Source: Globodera rostochiensis
Lineage: Eukaryota; Nematoda; Chromadorea; Rhabditida; Heteroderidae
Assembly (NCBI GenBank): GCA_018350325.1
Contig: JAEVLN010000009.1
Location: forward strand, 2,726,459-2,790,458
Direction of reading: 5' to 3'
Length of the DNA stretch: 64,000 nucleotides
In this document: piece by piece, positions 1-10,661 of the stretch
Layout of the letters: each line of letters begins with the position of its first letter
Numbering within the stretch: the stretch's first letter is position 1
Program-made: the position numbers and the translations under genes
Notes under the pieces: model-generated
The model's database searches: none
What the model was told of the DNA's origin: nothing
Seen by the model: only the letters and a program-made list of their open reading frames with translations

Positions 1-1581
1 ATAAAGTAGCAATTATAAAAAAACTTAAATTAAAATTATATAATAATTATACAAAATGTTTTAACATTCAGAGAGACAAATATTTTCCTGTCGCCGAAAG
101 TTTTGTTGGGTCGGCGCTGTCGGACACTGACGAAGAAACATTTGAAGACACAAACGACAAATTTGTTGTTGAAAAAAATGAAATCAAAACAAATCAAAAT
201 GATTATTCAGTGCAAAATATTAGCAAAATCGAAGAAATTTTGGCAAATTTTGATATAAAAAATGAAAAACGAGCAAAAAATTCTGATGAAATAATCGAAT
301 TAAACGATGAATATGAATTATATAATAAAAAAATTAAGGAAATGTACGGAAACTCGGAAATAAATGATGAACTTTTGGAGTTATATTCGGAAAGTGAAAA
401 TTGGATAAAGCAAAGTCAGTCGAAAAAGGCAAAAAACAAAGAGAAAATGGAAAATCGTCGAAGAGACATTAAAAAGTTTAAAAATGAAAAAGAAAATGGG
501 GACCAAAAAAATATGAAAAGTAAAAATTTGAAAGCAATTATTGTATCGGATGATAATAAAACATCTGCAGAAAAAACCGAAAAGAAAACGGATTCTGTGG
601 CAATTTATTTAAAAAAATATGAAAATGAAGAAATTTCAAAAAATTGTACAAAAACATTGAAAGAAATTGGAATCGTCAAATTGGCAGGTAAATTTCACTC
701 CTTTAAATAGACAATAAATTTATAACATGAATAAGCAGCATTGAATAATAATTTTAAATTAAATTTTAGATTTATTGGACGATTTACTTTTGAAAAATAT
801 TTTTAAAAATTTGTATTCGAATAATTTGGAAAAAATATATGTGGAGCATTTAAACAACATTTTTTTGCTTGTAAGAGCAATTCAAGCGAAATTAAATTTC
901 ATAAAAATTCGATCAACAATTCAAACCAATAAAAATTTTAAAAAATTTGGTAAAAAATGGGACAAGTTTATTAATATTGAAAAAATTAAATTCGAAGAAA
1001 TTCAATTTCTGCACGACAAATTGTATTTTATACATAATAAGCTGGAACAATTTGCATTTGAGTAATATATTTATTAAATTCCAAAATTTAAAAATATATA
1101 TTTTTTAAGTCCATCTAAAAATAGTTTATTGGAAAAAGCTGTTGAAATTATGGACGAAAACAAATTTATGAAAATTGAAAGTGATTTTTCTAATAAAAGA
1201 AAAGAAAGCAATCACGAAGTTACTCAATTCGGTTCTTACAATATTGTTGAATTCAACACCGTTTTAACGCAATTAAAAGATCACGAATATTCAATATTTA
1301 TTGCCAAAGGAATTTTTGACTGCGAGTCAATGGAAAGTTTAAAAAAAATGACAAAATGCCAAAATCAGCAAAAGTATTCAAACGACGAAAGATTGGCCAA
1401 ATGCCAAAATGAGGCAACCGACGAAAGTTTGACAAAATGCCGAAATCAGCAAAAGTATTCAAACGACGAAAGTTGTGAAAGTCGCACCGAAAATTTATGT
1501 GCCTGTGCTGAATACGATGACAAATATGTGAAAATGCTTGAAAATATGCTTAAAATGAAAACTTTAGGCAATTTTTTTTAG
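1..1581 (+). CDS. Charged hypothetical protein, 3' part (5' end outside window)
   Basis: Three exons join in phase: <1-687, 770-1061 and 1110-1581. Exon 1 is open from the first bases of the window, so the start lies upstream. Each junction is GT..AG, and both split codons rebuild an Asp codon (G/AT and GA/T). The visible protein is about 482 aa, rich in Lys, Glu and Asn, with probable coiled-coil stretches in exon 1. Exon 3 carries a short imprecise repeat built on KCQNQQKYSNDE followed by a Cys-containing tail (CESRTENLCACAEY). Introns are 82 and 48 bases. No domain or family is recognised. The frame is visible and the exon joins are inferred. Confidence 0.6.
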
Positions 1582-1985
1582 ACTTTAAATTAAAAACAAT
1601 GAATAGTCCATTTATTTGTTTTGACAAAATTATTTATTAAATCCTGTTTAATATTTGCGTTTAGTCAATATAGTGGCATTTTTAAGAAATCTTAAGAAAA
1701 TGTAATAAGCTCAATTCAAAAAATTTTTGGGCCTCCACAAAAAATTTTTGAAAAACCCTCTAGTTTTTTGAAAATGTAAAAAAATGTCAAAAATTTGTTT
1801 GAGTTATAAAATAAATCGAAAATTATTGGAATTCAATTGGCAACAAAAACAACAAATTATTTTTAATTAGGCGCTTTTGTTTTTATGTATTTTTAGACTA
1901 ATATTTGAAATTTTTTAGATTTTTAGTCAATATTTTAGTGAATATTCACTGTTTTTTAGCCCTTGAAAATCGAAGCTATATTTTT

Positions 1986-4900
1986 ATGCGGTTTATAGAT
2001 TCATTGTTTAATGTCCACCATGCACATGACCTTGAAGGCATCCAATACAATTTGATACGAACGCTCCCAAAGAATCGGGTAAATGAATTACAAATCTCAA
2101 ATGAGGTAACTACTCTTCAATTTATTTAATTACAACACTACAAATTATTTCAGATTTCCACTTTTATTTCTTCGCCCGAATTTGGTCGGAGGAATAAAAC
2201 ACCAATTTTGGCATTGAAAAAAGGCATTGAATCAATCGTTGAGGACTGGGCCAAGCAACTTACATCAATTAGTTACTTTTTATTTAATAAATTTAATATT
2301 TTATAGGTACTAATGTTATATATGAGACTATAGAGCCCGACTGATCGAGACCTCTTGACCGAGATTTTTCGAGATTTTCAATCGAAATCTTTGTTTGGTC
2401 CTCAAGGCCGGGCAATTTTTTTGTTTGGCAAAGCACCTCAAATACCTAGGAATGAAAGAATGAATAGTTTAGGGTTCCTCCCCGACCCCGACAATTTAGT
2501 CCTCCCCGACCCCCGACATGGCCAACCCCGGCCTCCCCGACCCCCCGACTTTCCCGCCCCCGAGTGGTCGGGGAGGAACCCTAGTCTTATTAATTCGCAT
2601 TCTTGGAGGGGACCATATAACCAAAAGACCTTCTTTTGTCATTTTGAGAGCCTCGATTGGTGACAATTGGATCACATTTGATGAGTGCCGACATGGAAGG
2701 ATCGGATTTGGATTTGCTTTGTGTTGTTCACAACAAAATTAATGTTCGCCATTTTTATGGGGAAAGCGGAGTCGATTTATTCACTCTCCTCAAAAAGGTT
2801 ACTGTTTTTTTTTGTCCATTAATTGCATAAATTGTTTTAATAAGTTTTTCATTAATTGCATACTGCATAAATAGTTTTAATAAGTTTTTCATTAATTCCA
2901 TAAATAGTTTTAATTAGGGTGCTCCCCGCCCCCGAACCCCGACTTTTTTTAGTCGTGGTTTTCGTTCCCGACCCCGACTTTTATGAATTTTTTGGTGTTT
3001 TTTTGGGAAAAACCCCGAACTCCGACTTTTTTGGAGTCGGCAAAAACGACAAATTAAAAAGTGCTGTTAATGCGAAACGCCCCCGGGGGCTCTATGAAAG
3101 GAACTACGGTATTTCCATTTACTGAAAAAAATCAAATTCGTCGAACGCTAACAATTAATTTTTTTTTTGTTTCATCCAAACAATAAATTCTTTTCAGAGA
3201 AAATAAATTTACCATTATTTTTAGAAATTGAAAGGCATAAAGAACATTAGTTGGATAGACGGAAAGGTCAAAATGGTGCGAATTGAACATGTGAACATTG
3301 AGGTTGACCTGTCGCTGGTGCCCGTGCCGGAAGAATATTTGTCGGGGACAGAATTGCTTCTTGACGATGATAAGCTCACTCGGCAGATGACGTATGAATC
3401 CGGCATTTATTCTTTGGCAGGTGTGCATAAATAAGGCTGCTGCTTGCCCCTATCAATTTTAAATGGAAAACATTTGAAAATTTTTTAGGTTACAAATCCG
3501 CAAAATTCCAATTGTCGCTTCTTATCTCGGCTCAAAAAGAAGAGTGCATTTCGCTGCGCAAGGCTGTTAAAGTTTGGGCAAAAAGTGAATTTTAAATAAA
3601 TTTAAATTTTAAAAAAAAGAGAAAAACATATTTTTGCCACCATTTGTTCACAGATCGTCTCATTTATTCGGGAATATTTGGCTATTTCAATGGGGCGGCT
3701 TTGTCGGTTATGGCCACAAAAATTTGTGTACTTTTTCCCGATGCGCCGTTGTCATATTTGTTGTTACAGTTCTTCTCAATTTACTCTAATTGGTAATATT
3801 TAGATTTTATTGAAAAAATTTAAAGAAAGCTTTTTAAGGGATTGGGCCCACCGTGTCCCCGTGATTTTGGACAAATTGACGCCAATTACAATGAACCAAA
3901 TCGTGCGGTTTTGGCCTCCAATTTTTAGTCTTGCAGCAATGAGTGTGATCACTCCAAAATTTCCTGAACAAAATGCTGCATTTAATGTCAACGATTTTAC
4001 ATTTCGAACAATTATCGCCGAATTAAAAATTGGTAAGGAAATAAATTTAAAAAAATATTAACTTATTAATAATAAATTTATATGTTAAGCGAATGAAATA
4101 TTATCAGAAAATATCAAAAAATGGCAACATATTTTTGAAGAAATCAAATTTAAAGACAATTTTGGACATTTTGCGTTGATTTTGTGTTCAGCAATCAACT
4201 TTGAAGAGTATTCAAAAAATTGTGCATTCCAGAAGAGTAAAATTCGAGAAAAACTGCTCGCCTGGGCTAAACAGGAAAGTGTTGCCCAAAGGTTAGAACA
4301 ATTTCATCTGATCCCTCAATCGGAAGAAAAAATTGCCTGCAGAATGAAAAAGTAAGCAAAACAAAGCATTAGCATCATTTGACAGAGGGCATGGAATCCG
4401 TGTCCGGATAATAATCAGGGTGGCCATGTAATATGGCATTTGCCACATTTTGAGGGTCTGCGCCATATTTTGCGATTTTTGAAAATGTGTGACCAATTTT
4501 TGAAGATTTTGTCCAAATTTCAACAACATTTCGTCAATAAGCTTCAACCGGCGCCGCCGGACCTCTCTTAAAAAATTATCGATTTTTAGGTTGTTAATCT
4601 CTCAACAAATCGAGTAAAAATTCAAAATGTTCTCGGCGGCGCCTATCGGTACCGCCGACCCTCCTCCCCCCAATAGAAGTAAAGCCGAATTTAAAAAATT
4701 CCGCGCATATCCGTGACACCAGACCGGAAGCTCTGGTACTTTTTTCACAGGGTTTAGCATGTTTTAGCTTTTGATTCCATCTCGTTAATTGATTGCCCCA
4801 ATTAAACGGGTTGAGATTTCAAAATATTTTGCGCTTACAAATTAGTAACTGAGTTGGACCACAAATAACGGGTTCAAACGCGCGAATAGAGTCCAATTGG

Positions 4901-5216
4901 GCCTTTTTGACACTGCCAAGAATTTAATTTTTGTTTGAAAGTTTTGTCAGTAACTTTCGAATTTTTAAGAACAACTGCTTTTGGTCGTTTATGGCTTGTT
5001 GGCTTAACAATGAAATCCGAATACCACAACGAAAACTTAACTTTGAATTTGTTACCAATTTACGATTCTGATCAACTGCCGGCGTTGGATGTTTTTTGGA
5101 TACGGTCATTCTATGCGGAGGCAAAAAATCTCAAAAAGAGGTATAAAATACACATTAATTATTTTAATCCGTTCTTTTTTTTTAGAATTGAAATGTTGCG
5201 ACACATCAAACAGTGA
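1986..5216 (+). CDS. Poly(A) polymerase-like nucleotidyltransferase (core enzyme)
   Basis: Ten exons join in phase: 1986-2105, 2154-2271, 2649-2797, 3225-3420, 3489-3584, 3654-3792, 3839-4032, 4090-4351, 4970-5140, 5186-5216, giving 491 aa. Order and motifs follow canonical eukaryotic PAP. The catalytic fold has GS at 87-88, GSDLDLL with Asp99 and Asp101, and the third metal-binding Asp at 157 (NIEVDLSLV). The central domain includes KVWAKN and the SNWDWAHRVP stretch near 260. The RNA-binding domain runs from about 290 to the end, with GRLWLVGL near 430. By family knowledge it would add poly(A) to RNA 3' ends. It stops after the core, so the Ser/Thr-rich C-terminal tail of animal PAPs is absent. 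The start is the first ATG after a TTTTTTAG acceptor near 1959, possibly a trans-splice site. Introns 2, 3 and 8 hold small inserted elements. It could be a divergent paralogue rather than the housekeeping enzyme. Confidence 0.85.
2470..2583. mobile_element. 114-bp GC-rich inverted-repeat element in PAP intron 2
   Basis: Ends TAGGGTTCCTCCCCGACC and GGTCGGGGAGGAACCCTA are inverted copies. The interior is repeats of CCCCGAC. The 8-bp flanks agree only partly, so the target duplication is uncertain. It resembles the TAGGG-ended elements at 13430, 44923, 50808 and 52496. Confidence 0.55.
2918..3060. mobile_element. Partial GC-rich element in PAP intron 3
   Basis: It begins TAGGGTGCTCCCCG and continues with CCCCGACTTTTTT-type repeats closely similar to the interior of the complete 44923-45098 element. 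A right inverted end was not found, so it is probably truncated. Confidence 0.45.
4546..4665. mobile_element. Inverted-repeat element in PAP intron 8
   Basis: It begins ACCGGCGCCGCCGGACC and ends with GCGCCTATCGGTACCGCCGACC. The right part in reverse complement matches the start of 55558-55695 (GGTCGGCGGTGCCGATAAGC), so this is a dispersed family. No convincing target duplication was resolved. Confidence 0.45.
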
Positions 5217-6180
5217 ATAAATAAGGAATTTTATTTTCATCCTCAAAATGTGCATTGACTTTTGCCCAAAAAACTAAATAAACAAAAAAGCTCTTTATTT
5301 GCAACAAAAAACAAAATTATGAAACAGTTTCCTTTTTAAATCATTAATATAACATCAAAAAATTGGTTAATTTTTTGTTGTTGTTACAGACTGACTGACG
5401 TTGGCATTCTTTATGCTATTTTACAGCGATTTATCCTTGTTATGTTATTTATCTTTGTTTGCGCACTTTTTATTAAAAACAAAATATTTAATTTTCTCGA
5501 AATTGAAGGGGAAAAAACGTCGAAAATCGAAATTTCGATACAGCCCTGGTGCGGAGCAGGGTGCACCGGGTTGAGAAAAACTCGAGTCAAGTTTCGGGCT
5601 TCTGGTAGAGTAAAAAAACGGGTTTTGGCTCATCGGGTCCCAACAACGTTGGAAAGATATCAAATCGATTAGAAGCTAGGGTAGTTCGGTACATTATTTC
5701 ACAATGTTTGATGAAACAAAGCCATAAGAAGATCAAAGAGGAGGATAATTGACGCTTCAATCTGAAGTTCTTGGGGAAGCATTTGGGTGCTGAAGCAAAG
5801 GCCTTTTGAGTGGGGCGGAGACAAATGGGCCGAAATGTGTGTGGGAGAATGAAAAAAAGTAACAAAAATTTTAGCACACATCTAATAAAAGCTTGTAAAG
5901 TATTTCCGATGATGAATGGATAAATTTAAAGTTAGCTAGTGTTTCATTCCGTACCGTATTCCGTAAAATTCCGTCTCTGATATGTACCTAATTTATATTT
6001 TTAAAATAAAATTCAAAATAAATAAAAGTGGCATACATAATAGATTGTTTTAAGTCAAATATCTTAATTTAATATAATAAAGATTGTATGAAGTTTCCTA
6101 TCATAGAATGAAAATCAGAAATCAGCTATTGCTTAAAAATTAGGCTACATTTTTTCCAACTTTTTTTTTAAACTAGTAAT
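5217..6180. other. Intergenic, no gene seen
   Basis: AT-rich spacer between the PAP gene and a convergent minus-strand gene. At about 5541-5630 there is a GC-rich stretch (GCACCGGGTTGAGAAAAAC and following) that recurs at 11641-11725. It resembles the left end of the 53904-54376 element. Nothing else is supported. Confidence 0.5.
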
Positions 6181-9100
6181 TTATTCGTCGCTCGGTTCTG
6201 TTATCGCTGTCATCGTTTTTGGTTCGCCGTCTTCGTCATATCCTTGCTTCTTTTCTTGTGCTTTATTCTCCAGCATCTCTTTTACAACTAAAATAAATTA
6301 ATAGTTTTTTTAATTGAATGTTTTTTTAGGTTTTAGGTGAATATTTATTATTTTAAATTAATTTACTTTGACTCTGAGTGCGATCAGCGATATGTTTTGA
6401 TGGTTGGACTTCATGCAAGACGATGCCAAAATATTTCATCCCATCTAAAATTTATATCAACGTCGGATAAGAAATCCTAAAAACTTAGGACATCAGTTTA
6501 CTAACGCAAACTTATTACTCCTAAATAAAAAAAAGCTCAAAATCAAAAATTACCAATTTCTACATACTCATTCCCAACATCGGAGTCATTGTTTATTGTT
6601 CCATAAGCAGTACCAATCATTTTTTGATTATAAATATTTTCTTGTAAAATGCTCTCCTCATCTTTTTGCGAGCTTTTCCCCTTTTGGTGCATTATTTTTG
6701 CATATACATGATCATAATCAGTCTGCTTATCTTTTTCATTTATATTTTCGTCGATAGCGTGAAGAATTGGATACTTTGAATTCTGATTAATTATATTAAT
6801 ATGTGAAGTTTCATTGTTCAGTTCATTTACAGAGGAATTGTTAAAAATTGGAATTTCTTTTTCATTAATTTCATGTTTTGTCAGATGCCCAACCTTGGTG
6901 ATTGATGTTCAGTAGTCCAATAGGAATGGAGGATCTCACCCCAGGACCAAAATTGCAGTCTTGGTACTCAAATGTCTACCTTTTTAAAGGCGCTTATTCG
7001 GACATAGTGTTCGTCCATTTTTTCTCTGTGTTTTCATTTTTTATGAAGGCACCGCGGACACCCATTTTCATTAAAAAACCACATTTATTATTTCCAGGTT
7101 AAATAAAGATTTTTAATAAATGATGCTTTTTGGTTCTAAATGAGGCTTTTTTGCGAGCCAAATGAGGCTATGAAAAATTTCATTTGGGAACCCTGGTCAA
7201 AATGTTAAAACAGCAAAAAAACAATTTAAGTATGCATTAACATTTTCAAACTAAATAGGTTCGAAAACGATTTAAAAGCCAAGCACTTTTGATTTTGATT
7301 TGACCTACTAAACCAACGAGTAGGGGTCATTAGCGTCTGGCCACTAGCGTCTCAGGGACGTTTGGCAGCTCATAACTTTTTTCAAGACTGACCAATCTTC
7401 ATAATCTTTATATTATTCGAAAGCTCTAAATGATTAGAAGATATATGTCAGCAACAACGAGCCGCTTCGATGCACTATTAAAAAGTTATAGATGAAAAGG
7501 TGTAAAAATCGGACTTTTTCATTGGTTTCTGGTCATAACTTTGTTCAACTTTATCCAATGCTTTTCGAATGCTTATAAATAGCTTCGTCTTATTACGGCC
7601 TTTCGAATGATATAAAGATTATAAAGATTGGTCAGTCTTGAAAAAAGTTATGAGCTGCCAAACGTCCCTGAGACGCTAGTGGCCAGACGCTAATGGCCCG
7701 CTTCGTAAACCAACAATTGTTTGTTCATGGCCCGACTGAGTTTCAAAATATGTATTTTCTTGTCCTGTTTGACTCCGAACATGGTTGTTTTCATAGTCCG
7801 TCCGGCTACAAACATTTGTGCCATTAAGGTCCGTTTGAATTCCAACGTGTTTGTTAGGATGTTTTGCCTAAACATTAACATCGTATTTTTAGGTGTTTTT
7901 TAAATCCCAACATTTGTGTTTTTAGTGTCCGTTTGATTTCCAACAATTGTATTTTGGTTGTTCGTTTGAGTTCCAACAATTGTGTTTTGGCTGTCCGTTT
8001 TATTTCCAACAATTGTGTTTTGGTTGTCCGTCTTATTTTCTGTAGTTTTAGTTCCAACATTTGTGTTTTGGCTGTCCGTTTGATTTCCAACAAATGTGTT
8101 TTGGTTGTCCGTTTTATTTTCTGTATTTGTATTTTCGTTGTCCGTTTGAGTTCCAACATTTGTGTTTTGGTTGTCCGTTTGGTTTCCAAAAATTGTGTCA
8201 ATTGTGTTTTGGTTGTCCGTTTGGTTTCCAAAAATTGTGTCAATTGTGTTTTGGTTGTCCGTTTGAATGCCAACAATTGTGTTTTGATTGTTCGTTTGAT
8301 TTCCAGTGTTTTGGTTGTCCGTCTTATTTTCTGTATTTGTATTTTCGTTGTCCGTTTGAGTTCCAACATTTGTGTTTTGGCTGTCCGTTTGGTTTCCAAA
8401 AATTGTGTCAATTGTGTTTTGGTTGTCCGTTTGAATTCCAACAATTGTGTTTTGGTTGTCCGTTTGATTTACAACAATTGTGTTTTGGTTGTCCGTTTGT
8501 TTTCCAAAAATTGTGTCAATTGTGTTTTGGTTGTCCGTTTGAATGCCAACATTTGTGTTTTGGTTGTCCGTTTGATTTACAACCTTCGTATTTTTAGGGT
8601 CCATTTGCATTCCAACATTTGTATTTTTTGTTTCCGTTTGATTTACAATTGTGTTTTGGTTGTCTGTATGATTTACAACAGGTGTGTTTTGGTTGTCCGT
8701 TTGATTTTCAAAAATTGTGTCAATTGTGTTTTGGTTGTCCGTTTGCTTTCCAAAAATTGTGTCAATTGTGTTTTGGTTGTCCGTTTGGTTTCCAACAATT
8801 GTGTTTTGGTTGTCCGTTTGATTTCTAACAGGTGTGTTTTGGGTGTCCGTTTGATTTCCAAAAATTGTGTCAATTGGGTTTTGGTTGTCCGTTTGGTTTC
8901 CAAAAATTGTGTCAATTGTGTTTTGGTTGTCCGTTTGGTTTCCAAAAATTGTGTCAATTGTGTTTTGGTTGTCCATTTGATTGCCAGCAATTCTGTTTTG
9001 ATTGTTCGTTTGATTTCCAACATCGTTCGTTTGATTGCCAAAATTTGAGTTTTGGTTGTCCGTCTCAATTCCAACATTTGCTTGTTCAACATAATTATAT

Positions 9101-9357
9101 TTATCATTCTCTGTTTGGCTTCCAACATATGCGCTATTATGGTCTTTCTCAATTTTAGTTTTAGTATTTTTCGTTTCCGTTTGATATCCGTTATTTGTAT
9201 TTCCATCAAATGTGAACAAATCTTTAATTTTAGGATTTTAGATGTATATAAAGTCAACATTAAAATTACCTGTGTGCGTGCTATTTCTTTGATTAATTTT
9301 TTGTTTCCAAAAATTAAATTTTTGATTTACCTTTTCATTCTGTTGATCTTTTTCCAT
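6181..9357 (-). CDS. Asn/Gln/Thr-rich tandem-repeat protein (multi-exon model)
   Basis: Minus-strand exons in phase: 9357-9270 (MEKDQQNEK start), 9221-7912 (repeat exon), probably 7867 to about 7706, about 6893-6554, 6444-6367 and 6287-6181 (stop). The repeat exon encodes about 436 residues, mostly 11-16-residue units built on NQTDNQNTIVG and NQTDNQNTIDTIFG, so it is very polar and low in Cys. The 3' exons encode a unique tail (KYFGIVLHEVQPSKHIADR, ending PSDE). A foldback element (7318-7705) sits at the end of the third exon. How that exon joins the 6893 exon is unresolved, so these may be two genes. The donor at 7912 is weak; without it the protein ends at 7900. No signal peptide and no known family; function unknown. 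Confidence 0.45.
7318..7705. mobile_element. 388-bp foldback element with 9-bp target duplication
   Basis: The arms are about 100 bp (GGTCATTAGCGTCTGGCCAC.. and its inverse) around a short loop. It is flanked by TAAACCAAC at 7309-7317 and 7706-7714. There is no coding capacity. The interior shares a TTCTGGTCATAACTTT motif with the 41751-42188 foldback. Long arms and a 9-bp duplication suggest a Mutator-like non-autonomous element (inference). Confidence 0.75.
7912..9080 (-). repeat. Coding tandem repeat (about 33-48 bp units)
   Basis: Degenerate tandem units keep the reading frame on the minus strand. The longer variant adds codons for IDTIFG. Units are multiples of three, which also opens long spurious frames on the plus strand. 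Confidence 0.8.
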
Positions 9358-9545
9358 ATTTGATTGATATTTATTTTTAAAAGCTTTTTCTGGATGTTAA
9401 TTAGGTAAATTTACGCCAACAGATTAATCAATCTTTTCTTATTTTATAAATTCATAATGAAATCGGAAATGTAATTTTTATTTATTTGTATTCAACTTTT
9501 TTACTTATTAAACTAATTACTTTCTCAAATAAATTATAAGCTAAG

Positions 9546-10661
9546 TTAAATATACCCACGATGAGTTCGCAGTTGAACATTTTGGTATTGTCCATGCTGC
9601 AGTTTATGTTTATTGTTCAACACATGCTGAACATCGTTGCTTGTTGGCAGCTCCACCTTGATCAACCGGTTTCGATTTACCTTGTACGGGCCCACTCGAT
9701 AGATCGACAATGGGAGAACAATGTCCAGCTTACACTCACTCAATATGGCCATGACGGTGTCCTGATCCTGCTTGGCCCTGTCTATGGGGCGCAATGCCGA
9801 ACTCTCCTCTAGCCCATCAAGAACCAAAATGTGTTCATCTTGAAGATTGGCATGTTTTTTAGCAACAAATAATTTCATGATTGACGCCTGTATTGTGTTA
9901 AAATTTATATAATAATTACGATTGTGAAAGTTTCAAACTGAATTCATATTTAAAAGTAATAATAGAGACGGATATGATAGTAATTGAAGAATACTGAATA
10001 ACAAATCTGATTATTAACTCAATTAAAGGTGAGATAAATATGAATGAATCTATTTATACTGTAAATTGAATTTCATAAATTTTAGATAATTTTGCTTTAA
10101 AAATAGTTCCAATATAGTTTACAATAATTGCTCTATGATAATAACATTGGAAACCATCAAAAATAAACAATAAAAAATAAAAAAGATCACTTAGACAAGA
10201 ATTGTTTACCGGTGCTGATTTCGAAGTAAAAATGCGTTTTGGGGATTCTTTATAACTACTAGTTATAAGGTTAGGAATTTGCGCTACGTTTGGGTCATTT
10301 TCTTGATGTTGTGTTTGGGGTATAATTGGGTTTGAATTTATTTCATGTTTTGCACTCGAATTGATTTTTTTGTACTTCATCAAGAAAGTCTTGAATTTTT
10401 TTTTGAGTTTTTTCTTTGATTCATGTTGAGATGATTTTGTTACAAATTCTTCATTTTTGGCAGTTTCCGGCTAAATCAGAATAATTTTTCTTAATTTTTT
10501 ATTGTAAAACTTATTTTTTCTAAAACACTGACCTCATCGTGTCCAATTGTTGAATCAACAACATTTTTCCCCTTAAAACATCTTGAAAACATACCACACT
10601 GAAGCTGACCATAAAACGAAATATTTAAAAGGAATATTAGTAATATTTTGCGACATAACAT
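9546..10661 (-). CDS. Secreted protein with ORF1/RRM-like C-terminal domain
   Basis: Three minus-strand exons join in phase 0: 10661-10533, 10470-10210 and 9887-9546, giving 243 aa. The N terminus is a clear signal peptide (MLCRKILLIFLLNISFYGQL) followed by two Cys. The middle exon is Lys-rich and low complexity. The last exon (about 113 aa) contains IYRVGPYKVNRNRLIKVEL and a further 35 residues. The pattern of Tyr-Arg-(Met/Val)-Gly, Arg, then Leu-Lys-Val is typical of the nucleic-acid-binding ORF1 proteins of non-LTR retroelements and related host genes (recognition from memory, not verified). Either a retroelement-derived exon was captured by a secreted-protein gene, or the last exon belongs to a separate fragment. 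The start is the first ATG of the exon with the signal peptide. Confidence 0.55.

Noticed and set aside
7933..9158. Plus-strand frames rich in Cys and Phe (VCFGCPF-type repeats)
   Set aside because: Antisense of the minus-strand NQTDNQNT repeat exon, which has an upstream start exon and matching splice sites. The plus-strand versions have none.
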